From Gammaproteobacteria bacterium (GTDB taxonomy: Bacteria; Pseudomonadota; Gammaproteobacteria; GCA-001735895): DNA of 7,809 nt. The DNA lies in assembly GCA_024763185.1 (NCBI GenBank), contig JANTFY010000102.1, forward strand, positions 1 to 7,809, given 5' to 3'. The translations under genes and the position numbers were made by a program. Positions 1-7,100 of the stretch are shown in pieces. Numbering within the stretch: position 1 is the first letter of the stretch; every line of letters starts with the position of its first letter. The notes under the pieces are model-generated. The model made no database searches. It was given only the letters and a program-made list of their open reading frames with translations, and was not told where the DNA came from.

Positions 1-340
1 CCCCGGTCGTGGTCAGGCCCGATATCGCCTCAAACACCGCATCGGTCACCGAAATATCATGAATTCCCGATAAGTACAGCGGCAAGCCACCGGCACTACC
101 AAGCACGAACCAGAACAGTACCACCACCATAAAACCGTCGCGCAAACGCAGGTCATTGGTATGTTTGCGTAACGGAAGAAACAGTATAAAACCACTGAGC
201 AGCAACAGTGCGAAAGATTCCAGGAATGGCATACTGGTATTTTCCTGGTATATCAGATCCACCATCACTGGCGGCAACATGGCGAAACTGAACAGCATCA
301 GCAGCAGCCCGAGTATTCTTATAATGACCAGGTATTGCAT
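1..340 (-). CDS. trkH: Trk potassium uptake channel subunit TrkH (partial, N-terminal 113 residues)
   Basis: TrkH is the inner-membrane, channel-like subunit that moves K+ inward and is gated by cytoplasmic TrkA. I translated the minus strand from the ATG at 340. The protein begins MQYLVIIRILGLLLMLFSFA, a first transmembrane helix, followed by a second (ESFALLLLSGFILFLPL) and a third (MVVVLFWFVLGSAGGLPLYL). The last codons before the window edge read SGLTTTG, which matches the first pore-loop filter motif of the TrkH/KtrB family. The start is well fixed: an in-frame TAA lies four codons upstream, with no other start codon between. No strong Shine-Dalgarno sequence is visible. The gene begins 26 nt after the trkA stop, so it is probably co-transcribed. 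The 3' part, holding most of the channel (the family is usually about 480 residues), lies beyond the left edge. Confidence 0.93.
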   Translation of the reverse strand, partial: MQYLVIIRILGLLLMLFSFAMLPPVMVDLIYQENTSMPFLESFALLLLSGFILFLPLRKHTNDLRLRDGFMVVVLFWFVLGSAGGLPLYLSGIHDISVTDAVFEAISGLTTTG

Positions 341-366
341 AACGTCAGGTTATCTTGAAAAATTCA

Positions 367-1743
367 TTAGATATAGGTGATGGCCACCTGGAACAGCTTT
401 TCAACATCCTTGATATCACGCTTATCGGTAAGAAATAAAATCACGTGATCTTCCGATTCTATCACCGTGTCATGATGAGCAATAATAACATCGTCGCCGC
501 GCACTATGGCACCTATTCCCGTGCCTCTGGGTAGCTTGAGTTCATCGATGCGTCGCCCAACCACTTTGGATGAACGACTGTCACCATGGGCAATGGCCTC
601 AATAGCTTCCGCCGAACCGCGGCGTAAAGCATGAACAGCCACGACATCACCACGCCGGATGTGCGCCAGCATGGCGCCAATGGTGACCTGGTGCGGCGAG
701 ATGGCAATATCAATCAAACCACTTTCCACCAGGTCAACATAAGCCGGCCGGTTAATCAACGACATAACCTTGCGTGCACCCAGCCGCTTGGCCAGCATGG
801 CGGACAGAATATTAGCTTCATCATCATTGGTCAGCGCACAAAATACGTCCATGGCTTCGATATTTTCTTCCAGCAGCAGGTCCGGATCGGCGGCATCACC
901 ATGCAACACAATGGTGGAATCAAGAATGCCCGCCAGGTGTTTGGCACGACTTTTATCAGTCTCTACAACCTTAACCTGAACCTGTTTTTCCAGTATCGAA
1001 GCCAGTTGGCCACCAATATTACCACCACCCGCCAGCATCACCCGTTTAATGGGTTTATCCAGTTTGCGCATCTCGGCAATAACCGTCGGGATATGCTTTC
1101 TGGCCGCGACAAAAAAGACTTCATCATCAACTTCAATAACCTGTTCCGCCGAGGGCGGTATCGATTGCCCGTGGCGAAAAATAGCAGCTACCCGCATATC
1201 CACCCCGGGGATATGTTTACGAACCGTTTTCAGGGCATGTCCGACCAGGGGGCCGTTATTGTAGGCCTTTACCGCCACCAGCTGCACCTTGCCATCGGCA
1301 AAATCCAGCACTTGTAAAGCACTGGGATGTTCGATCAGGTGATGAACGTACTCGGTGACCAGGTTTTCTGGGCTGATGATGACATCAACCGGCACCGCTT
1401 CTTCACTGAACAGCTCTTGTTTTTGCATATACTCCTGTGAACGGATACGGGCAATCTTGGTTGGGGTGTGAAACAGGGTGGAGGCAATCTGGCAGGCAAC
1501 CATGTTGATTTCATCACTGTTGGTCAAAGCAATCAACATATCCGCATCATCCGCTCCGGCACTTTTTAATACTGAAGGGTAGGAACCGTTGCCGCAAATG
1601 GTACGCAAATCAAGCCTATCCTGTAATTCGGACAGTATCGCCTGGTCGACATCGATGACGGTAATTTCATTTGATTCTTCCCGGGCCAGTTCACTCGACA
1701 CAGATGAGCCCACCTGCCCGGCGCCCAGAATGATGATATTCAT
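367..1743 (-). CDS. trkA: Trk system potassium uptake regulatory protein TrkA
   Basis: TrkA is the cytoplasmic, nucleotide-binding gating ring of the Trk K+ transporter. The 458 residues equal the length of E. coli TrkA and show the duplicated RCK layout: RCK-N at about 1–120, RCK-C at about 140–220, a second RCK-N at about 233–350 and a second RCK-C at about 370–455. Both Rossmann glycine motifs are present, GAGQVG (7–12) and GGGNIG (239–244). Each is followed by an acidic residue at the end of beta-2 (D31 and E261), as expected for NAD(H)/nucleotide binding. The ATG at 1743 sits 6 nt after the ntrX stop and is preceded by an AGGAA ribosome-binding site inside the end of ntrX. The partner trkH follows after 26 nt. 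Nothing looks truncated or degenerate. Confidence 0.97.
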   Translation of the reverse strand: MNIIILGAGQVGSSVSSELAREESNEITVIDVDQAILSELQDRLDLRTICGNGSYPSVLKSAGADDADMLIALTNSDEINMVACQIASTLFHTPTKIARIRSQEYMQKQELFSEEAVPVDVIISPENLVTEYVHHLIEHPSALQVLDFADGKVQLVAVKAYNNGPLVGHALKTVRKHIPGVDMRVAAIFRHGQSIPPSAEQVIEVDDEVFFVAARKHIPTVIAEMRKLDKPIKRVMLAGGGNIGGQLASILEKQVQVKVVETDKSRAKHLAGILDSTIVLHGDAADPDLLLEENIEAMDVFCALTNDDEANILSAMLAKRLGARKVMSLINRPAYVDLVESGLIDIAISPHQVTIGAMLAHIRRGDVVAVHALRRGSAEAIEAIAHGDSRSSKVVGRRIDELKLPRGTGIGAIVRGDDVIIAHHDTVIESEDHVILFLTDKRDIKDVEKLFQVAITYI

Positions 1744-1749
1744 AGCGAT

Positions 1750-3012
1750 TTATTTCCTGGTTTGCAAACCCAACGCCTTTAACTTACGGTACAGGTTGGT
1801 ACGTTCCTGACCGATTTTTCGGGCAAGTTCCGACACATTATACCCGCAAAGCTCCAGTTGTTTTTGTAGATATTTGCGCTCAAAAAATTCTCGCGCCTCA
1901 CGCATGTCCATATTTAAATTCACCGATATTTGTAACATATCGGCTGAACTTTCCCTTTCCGACTGATGGGCCAGCCTTAAAAATTTCCCAATCTCATCCA
2001 GCTCGACATTGTCTTCATCACTGTTCGAAAGAATCTGCCGGATCACCGATTTAAGTTCTGTTAAACCGCCCTGCCAAAGATGATTACGAATCAGGTTTTG
2101 CGCCGCCACGCCGAAGTGTCGATAGGGTAAACCCTGTTGTTCACTGAACCAGGTAACATAGTATTCAAGCAATTCAGGAATATCTTCAATGCGTTCGTTC
2201 AACGATGGAATTAAAGTTGCGCTGCGCCAGTAGTCTGCCAGTTCCGGCAGAATTTCGCTTTTGTGGCGTAACGTCTCATAATCATAGTGACTGGCAACCA
2301 CCAGCCGACCCGACGAGGTCGGTACAGAGGGGCTTTGCAACTGTTGCAGTAACAGGCGCTGCTGATCGATGGTCAGATCGGTGATCTCGGCTATATAGAC
2401 ATTATGAGTGAGGCCGTGCTGGGAATGCCGGATATCTTCGATTGCAAAGCGAGTCTCAAGCGTAACCGGCTGCTGTGAAAAAATGTAATTCGCCCAAATG
2501 TGCAAACCTGAACCCTGTGGACCTGACAGAAAAACCGGTTTTAAATTCTGTGCCAATGCCTGCATGGTTTGCCGCAGGTTTTGCATAATCCGGCTGTTGC
2601 CGACGGGCATTTCCAACACCTGCTGTTTAGCCTGATCACCAGCCTGACTACTGGCCAATGCTGATTTAACGGTACGTAACAATTTTGCCATTGACAACGG
2701 TTTCTCGACAAAATCAAAGGCCCCAAAACGGGTTGCCTCCACCGCGGTTTCCACCGTTCCATGCCCGGACATCATGACGACCGGGCAACTTAATTCATTA
2801 TTTTCACTCCATTGTTTTAGCAGGCTGACACCATCCATTTCCGGCATCCAGATATCCAACAATACCAGGTCGGGGGCAAAGGCCTGTCTGCTGGCAACGG
2901 CCTGTTGTGCATTTTCTGCCAAGTCCACCAGGTACCCTTCGTCTTCCAGAATATCCTTGAGCAAAGCCCGGATATCCGGCTCATCATCCACCACTAAAAT
3001 TTTCGTATTCAT
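1750..3012 (-). CDS. ntrX: NtrX-family response regulator with degenerate AAA+ domain
   Basis: Response regulator of the NtrC/NtrX class, 420 residues, paired with the kinase NtrY encoded just upstream. The receiver domain (about 1–120) has the acidic pair D9/D10, phosphoacceptor D53, S82 and K104, so it should accept phosphate. The C-terminus (about 373–416) is a Fis-type helix-turn-helix with the NtrX-like pattern NVSELARKIG...RTNLYRKLKALG. The central domain (about 138–330) can be aligned to the sigma54-interacting AAA+ domain but is badly eroded. Walker A reads GPQGSGLH (164–171), with leucine for the catalytic lysine. Walker B reads VYIAEI (205–210), with alanine for aspartate. No GAFTGA motif exists, and the Walker A–B spacing is about 25 residues shorter than usual. 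The sensor II arginine is replaced (GGLTEL, 315–320). LNERIEDIP (271–279) survives. The frame is continuous over the whole length, arguing against a recent pseudogene. I infer a sigma54-independent DNA-binding regulator. The ATG lies 19 nt after ntrY; its ribosome-binding site is weak. Confidence 0.9.
   Translation of the reverse strand: MNTKILVVDDEPDIRALLKDILEDEGYLVDLAENAQQAVASRQAFAPDLVLLDIWMPEMDGVSLLKQWSENNELSCPVVMMSGHGTVETAVEATRFGAFDFVEKPLSMAKLLRTVKSALASSQAGDQAKQQVLEMPVGNSRIMQNLRQTMQALAQNLKPVFLSGPQGSGLHIWANYIFSQQPVTLETRFAIEDIRHSQHGLTHNVYIAEITDLTIDQQRLLLQQLQSPSVPTSSGRLVVASHYDYETLRHKSEILPELADYWRSATLIPSLNERIEDIPELLEYYVTWFSEQQGLPYRHFGVAAQNLIRNHLWQGGLTELKSVIRQILSNSDEDNVELDEIGKFLRLAHQSERESSADMLQISVNLNMDMREAREFFERKYLQKQLELCGYNVSELARKIGQERTNLYRKLKALGLQTRK
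1754..1758 (-). promoter_or_regulatory. Ribosome-binding site of trkA
   Basis: On the minus strand AGGAA lies 10 nt before the trkA ATG, overlapping the last ntrX codons (AGG AAA TAA). It is the clearest Shine-Dalgarno match in the window and supports the ATG at 1743. Its place inside the ntrX reading frame fits translation from a shared transcript. Confidence 0.6.
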
Positions 3013-3031
3013 CGATAATCTACAAACCCGC

Positions 3032-5185
3032 TCATTGTTTTTTCGTCACCGCCGGCAGCCTTAGGGTAATTTTTGCCCCGCCCTTGTCCGTGTTTTCTGC
3101 CCACACCTGTCCGCCCTGTTCTTCCACAATCTTTTTCACGATAGCCAGACCCAGTCCACTCCCTCCGCTCTTGGAAGTCACGTAGGGCTCAAACAGGTTT
3201 GGCAGGATTTCTTCATCAAAACCTTTACCATTATCTTCCACTGACATGCCCACAAAATCGCAACCGTATTGCTCGATACAAGAGGTTGTGATGCGCACCC
3301 AGCCTTTTTCTGCCACAGCCTCCAATGCATTTTTGACCAGGTTGTGAATTAACTGGCGCAGGCGCACCGCATCGGCCTGTACTTGTGGCACTGATTTATC
3401 CAGATCGAGTTGAATTTCAACGCCACTGCGAAAATCCCGATACAGCTCCAGCACTTCCGTCAACATGTCATTGAGGCTCAAGGGCTCTACATGCTGGCTT
3501 GGGGAACGCGCATAATCGGTAAAGGTGTTTACCATCGATTTCATCGCTTCCACCTGTTGCACGATGGTATGGGTATAGCGATCAAGCAGTTCCTGCCGGT
3601 CTTCATCCACCTGTCCTGCCAGCTTGCGTTGCAGACGTTCAGCCGACAGTTGTATCGGGGTTAGCGGATTTTTTATTTCATGCGCCAGGCGCCGGGCCAT
3701 TTCACTCCAGGCTGAATTTTTCTGCGCCTGTATCAACTCGGTCAGGTCATCAATCACCAGCACATGTTCGCGCAAATCCTGGAAACTGCTTTCCAGTTCA
3801 GTCCCCCTGACACGTAACACCTTATGACCACTTTGCCCCAGGATAACCACTTCTTCCTGCCATTCCTGGTGCTGTTTTATCTGCTGCCGGACCACGTCAA
3901 AAAAAGGTTCCAGTTGCGGGTATTGGAGAATGACCTGCTCAATAGTCTGGTCAGAAAAACAACTCGGTTCCACGCCGAAAATCAATTCGGCTGCACGATT
4001 TCCGCGTTTGATCAAGCCGGTTTCATCGATGGTCAAAACGCCGGAATTGATATGTTCCAGCACCGAGCTGAGGTAATTCTTTTGCAAAGCTTCCATCAAC
4101 TGGCTCTTGTCTGCAATCGCCCTGGCACGGGAAATCTTGCGTGTCATGGTATTAAACGAACGGGTTAAAAATCCCAGTTCATCCTCTCCCGAAACCTCCA
4201 ACTGCTTTTCGTAATCTCCGTCGGCAACCGCCCTGGTACCCTCCACCAGGTCATTAATGGGGGACACCAGCCGCCGCGCCGACAAGAACGCAATCAAAAT
4301 CGCAGACAACACGCTCAGCAACCAAACCACAGAAAGTGCCAGGGTAAAACTGGTTTTCAGTGGTTCACGCAAAACCGCCAGTTCGCGGTATTTTTCATGC
4401 GCCTGCTGCACGGCATGGGTCAGTTCATTCACCTGGTCGGTTATCGGGAACAGCGCCTGCAGGGTCTGTTTATTACCTAACGCGGAAAGGCCGCCAACCG
4501 GAAGCACGACACGTATTTGCAATCCGGTGGCCGGATCATCTTCCAGTTTCAGATAGTGATCCCCTTCGGTCAATTCTCCATACTCGGTGCGTGCCAGCGC
4601 GATGGGCAACTCGGCCGAATTTTCACTGCTGGAACCTAGAATAACACCGCTTGCGCCCACCAGCGTCAGTTCGTTGGCCATGTACTGAATACGCGCATCA
4701 TTGAGATAAACGACTAACAGCTCATCCGGCACCGAGGGTATTTCTCCGGCGATCAGCCGCGTTTTTTTGAGCGCTTCGCGTTTGCGCAAATCCAGTGTGC
4801 TGCGCCCCAGTTGCAGGGAATCTTCCAGAGCCTGCTCAACACCCACATCAAACCAGCTGTCGATGCTGCGATGCAAAAAGGTCAGCGAAAAATAATACAC
4901 GATGCTTACCGGAATAATGGTCAGAATCACGAACACACCTATCATGCGGGTGGTCAGGCGTGAACCGATCGCTTTCAGGCGGTACTGAACCACCAGTTTA
5001 TAAACGTTGTAGACGATCAGCCCCAGCAACAGGATCAAACCGATCGCATTGAAAAACACCAGCACGGTGTAGTACTTGCCGAAAGACGCGGAGTTGGAGG
5101 TCGCATCACTGATTGAATACAGTGATACCAGCAGCAGTATCAACAGTGCAATGATGGGGGCTGAATTTCGAAGCGCTTTATTCAT
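3032..5185 (-). CDS. ntrY: NtrY-family membrane sensor histidine kinase
   Basis: Inner-membrane histidine kinase expected to phosphorylate NtrX. From the ATG at 5185 the protein has 717 residues. Transmembrane segments lie at about 9–24, 42–62, 82–103 and 280–303. The region at about 104–279 is the likely extracytoplasmic sensor. A HAMP domain follows (about 301–355), then PAS (about 372–480), HisKA with the H-box LAHEIKNPLTP (phosphoacceptor H502), and HATPase_c with N-box N615/N619, G1 DNGKGF (651–656), F-box FEPYVT (665–670) and G2 GGSGLGL (674–680). All catalytic motifs look intact. The ATG overlaps the stop of the DUF4390 gene as ATGA. A GTG five codons upstream (5200) is possible but less likely. 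NtrX follows after 19 nt. The signal sensed cannot be read from the sequence; nitrogen status and redox or envelope cues are reported for family members. Confidence 0.95.
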   Translation of the reverse strand: MNKALRNSAPIIALLILLLVSLYSISDATSNSASFGKYYTVLVFFNAIGLILLLGLIVYNVYKLVVQYRLKAIGSRLTTRMIGVFVILTIIPVSIVYYFSLTFLHRSIDSWFDVGVEQALEDSLQLGRSTLDLRKREALKKTRLIAGEIPSVPDELLVVYLNDARIQYMANELTLVGASGVILGSSSENSAELPIALARTEYGELTEGDHYLKLEDDPATGLQIRVVLPVGGLSALGNKQTLQALFPITDQVNELTHAVQQAHEKYRELAVLREPLKTSFTLALSVVWLLSVLSAILIAFLSARRLVSPINDLVEGTRAVADGDYEKQLEVSGEDELGFLTRSFNTMTRKISRARAIADKSQLMEALQKNYLSSVLEHINSGVLTIDETGLIKRGNRAAELIFGVEPSCFSDQTIEQVILQYPQLEPFFDVVRQQIKQHQEWQEEVVILGQSGHKVLRVRGTELESSFQDLREHVLVIDDLTELIQAQKNSAWSEMARRLAHEIKNPLTPIQLSAERLQRKLAGQVDEDRQELLDRYTHTIVQQVEAMKSMVNTFTDYARSPSQHVEPLSLNDMLTEVLELYRDFRSGVEIQLDLDKSVPQVQADAVRLRQLIHNLVKNALEAVAEKGWVRITTSCIEQYGCDFVGMSVEDNGKGFDEEILPNLFEPYVTSKSGGSGLGLAIVKKIVEEQGGQVWAENTDKGGAKITLRLPAVTKKQ
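5182..5185 (-). other. ATGA stop/start overlap, DUF4390 gene to ntrY
   Basis: The TGA ending the DUF4390 gene and the ATG starting ntrY share two bases in ATGA on the minus strand. Such 4-nt overlaps commonly indicate translational coupling. A GGTGGTG stretch just upstream could act as a weak Shine-Dalgarno sequence. The overlap supports choosing the ATG at 5185 as the ntrY start. Confidence 0.65.
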
Positions 5186-5757
5186 GGATTCACCACCCAC
5201 TCGTACCAGTCGCTGTTAAGTGCCCAGTTATTTTCCCACAGGGAGGACGATTTTAAAGGCACCGGCAATTCTTTACTATCCACGCCGAAACGCAGTTGGG
5301 CCTTGTACTTTTTATCAGCAGACAGTGGGTTATTATCCAACAGGGGAAAATTGATTAACACCGACAAGTGCTCCAGAGCCTCGCCCAGCGAGGCATAGAA
5401 ACGTTTACTGCCCGCATTGACATCCAACACGGACACCGCATCCAGCAACAAATGGTATCGAATCCGGTATTGCTGGCGGATAAAAACCACTTCCTTATCC
5501 AGCCACAGCTTCCGATTTTCCAGGACCTTGATTTCCATCGCCAGGGGTAATTCAAAACCCTGTTCAACGGCCTTTTCAACATAGCCGGGTAATTCAATGG
5601 TAAACACCGCGTTCAAGAAATAGACGCTGCCATCCAGTTTTGAACTGGCAGATTCAACCGTAAAAGCCGGCCCGGCAAACCCGACAGCCGGGCTCATCAT
5701 GAGCAACAGCAGAAAAAAGCACTGCAACGAATATTGGCCAGACTTTACAGCTTGCAT
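5182..5757 (-). CDS. DUF4390 family secreted protein
   Basis: A 191-residue protein of unknown function recognised as DUF4390 by its place between rsmB and ntrY and by family-like features. These are an early LNAVFTIELP block (48–57), a central RQQYRIRYHLLLDAV (95–108), an LGEALEHL segment (124–131) and an aromatic end, WALNSDWYEW (178–187). From the ATG at 5757 it opens with a typical signal peptide: K5, a hydrophobic core at about 11–21, and a probable signal peptidase I site after A28 (VGFA/GP). It is therefore probably periplasmic. The reading frame is open further upstream to 5856, but that start would overlap rsmB by 94 nt and bury the signal peptide, so I chose 5757, 5 nt after the rsmB stop. 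No strong ribosome-binding site is visible. No catalytic motif is seen. A role next to the NtrY sensor domain is only an inference from gene order. Confidence 0.85.
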   Translation of the reverse strand: MQAVKSGQYSLQCFFLLLLMMSPAVGFAGPAFTVESASSKLDGSVYFLNAVFTIELPGYVEKAVEQGFELPLAMEIKVLENRKLWLDKEVVFIRQQYRIRYHLLLDAVSVLDVNAGSKRFYASLGEALEHLSVLINFPLLDNNPLSADKKYKAQLRFGVDSKELPVPLKSSSLWENNWALNSDWYEWVVNP

Positions 5758-5762
5758 AAGTT

Positions 5763-7100
5763 TTACGCGATCTTTTCCAGACAGGCATAGTAAAACCCAT
5801 CCATATTGTTTGATCCTGGCAGTATTTGCCTGCCCAGTGGTCTTGGTTGCCCCCATTGTACTGCGTTTATAATTCGTTCAACACAGTTGGCCTGTTGCCC
5901 GACAAAACTTTGCAGCTGATGCTCGTTTTCATCCTTGAATATTGAACAGGTACTGTACACCATCAACCCTCCGGTTTTTAACAGCGGCCATAACGCGTTC
6001 AACAAAGCGCGCTGCTGCCTGACCAGGCCACTGACGTCTTCTGCCTTGCGTAACAAACGGATATCAGGATGACGACGAATAATACCACTGGCGGAACAGG
6101 GTGCGTCGAGCAGGATACGATCAAACGGTTCACCTTCATACCAGCCAGACGGCTCAGAACCATCCGCTTGCAACAGTTTTGCATCCAGGCCGGCTCTTTG
6201 CAGATTCTCCTCCACCCGTTTTAAACGCGTTGCATCTTTATCGAGTGCTGTCACTTGTAAGCGTGGAGCGGATTGCATGATATGCAGGGTTTTTCCGCCC
6301 GGTGCCGCGCAGGCATCGAGCACACTCATCCCCGCTTTGCAATCCAGCAGTTGTGCAGCAATCTGGGCCGAGGCATCCTGCACACTGACCAGGGCATCTT
6401 CAAATCCGGGCAAGGTTTCTACGGGCTGCGCTTTTTGCAAAACCACCGCCTGCCGGATAAGTGGGTGCGGCACCGCGTTTATTTTTTGCAGCATCAGCTC
6501 ATGCAGGTAATCTTCACGTGAAATTCGCGACAGGTCGACACGCAACACCATGGGGGCTTGCAGATTGCCTGCCTGCATCATGGCGAAAGCCTCGTCACCC
6601 CAGTCCTGTTGAAGTTTTTTTTGAATCCATTGCGGGTAAGCCAGCGCATGTTCCTGCGCGGACAATTGCGCACTATTCGTCTTGTCGAGATCGGATTGTT
6701 GACGGATAAAGGACCTTAAAATCGCATTAACCAGACCTTTCGCCCAGTTTTTCTTAATCGACCGCAACAGCTTGACACTTTCATTGACAGCCGCATGATC
6801 CTCGACACGCATGAAGCGAATCTGATACAGACCCAGCAGCAAAACCAGCTGAACATCCCGGTCTTTCGCTTTTAAGGGTTTTTTAAGCAGTGCACTTAAC
6901 TGTTTTTGCAGAACGAAATAGTAGCGACAGATCCCATGACTCAATTCACTGCAAAAGGCCTTATCCCTGTCGCTTGGAAGCTTATGCAACTGCTGTTCCA
7001 GTTGCTGGGTTAATGACTGACCTTTGGCCACAACCTGAAAACAAACCTTTAAAGCAACTTGTCTTGCATTTACCGCTTTGTCACTCACCAAGAACTTCAT
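5763..7100 (-). CDS. rsmB: 16S rRNA (cytosine(967)-C(5))-methyltransferase RsmB
   Basis: Cytoplasmic SAM-dependent enzyme that makes 5-methylcytosine at position 967 (E. coli numbering) of 16S rRNA. The 445 residues compare with 429 in E. coli. An N-terminal NusB-like helical domain (about 8–140) contains the family pattern GLYQIRFMRV and KGLVNAILRSF. The catalytic domain has the SAM-binding motif DACAAPGGKT (262–271), motif IV DAPCSASG (332–339, C335) and motif VI YSTCS (382–386). C385 is the expected nucleophile and C335 the release cysteine. The C-terminus LPG...MDGFYYACLEK is typical. The ATG at 7100 overlaps the end of fmt by 20 nt and has no clear Shine-Dalgarno sequence. A GTG at 7088 (441 residues) with GAAG nearby is an alternative start. 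The fmt–rsmB pairing is conserved in many bacteria. Confidence 0.97.
   Translation of the reverse strand: MKFLVSDKAVNARQVALKVCFQVVAKGQSLTQQLEQQLHKLPSDRDKAFCSELSHGICRYYFVLQKQLSALLKKPLKAKDRDVQLVLLLGLYQIRFMRVEDHAAVNESVKLLRSIKKNWAKGLVNAILRSFIRQQSDLDKTNSAQLSAQEHALAYPQWIQKKLQQDWGDEAFAMMQAGNLQAPMVLRVDLSRISREDYLHELMLQKINAVPHPLIRQAVVLQKAQPVETLPGFEDALVSVQDASAQIAAQLLDCKAGMSVLDACAAPGGKTLHIMQSAPRLQVTALDKDATRLKRVEENLQRAGLDAKLLQADGSEPSGWYEGEPFDRILLDAPCSASGIIRRHPDIRLLRKAEDVSGLVRQQRALLNALWPLLKTGGLMVYSTCSIFKDENEHQLQSFVGQQANCVERIINAVQWGQPRPLGRQILPGSNNMDGFYYACLEKIA
7081..7100 (-). other. 20-nt overlap of fmt 3' end and rsmB 5' end
   Basis: The rsmB ATG lies inside the last codons of fmt (GAT GAA GTT CTT GGT GAG TGA) in a different frame. 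If the GTG at 7088 is used instead, the overlap shrinks to 8 nt. Either way the two genes must share a transcript and are probably translationally coupled. Confidence 0.6.

Noticed and set aside
631..1317. Open frame of 228 codons on the plus strand, antisense to trkA
   Set aside because: It lies wholly inside trkA on the opposite strand. Its translation is rich in Gln, His, Asn and Arg with no recognisable motif, while the trkA frame has full family support. It is a shadow frame.
2023..2601. ntrX as a pseudogene caused by frameshift
   Set aside because: The 420-codon frame is uninterrupted from the receiver domain to the helix-turn-helix, and flanking domains keep all key residues. Degeneration is limited to the ATPase motifs and better fits a functional change.
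5186..5200. GTG start for ntrY five codons upstream
   Set aside because: The added residues (MGGES) have no family support, and the ATG at 5185 forms the common ATGA overlap with the preceding stop.
5758..5856. N-terminal extension of the DUF4390 protein by 33 residues
   Set aside because: The extension would overlap the conserved C-terminal end of rsmB and place a soluble segment before the signal peptide. The ATG at 5757 gives a standard signal peptide and normal spacing.
6615..6622. Run of eight A residues in the rsmB sense strand, a possible slippery site
   Set aside because: The run encodes Lys-Lys in frame and the protein continues with conserved motifs. There is no recognisable stimulatory structure or meaningful alternative frame, so programmed frameshifting is not supported.
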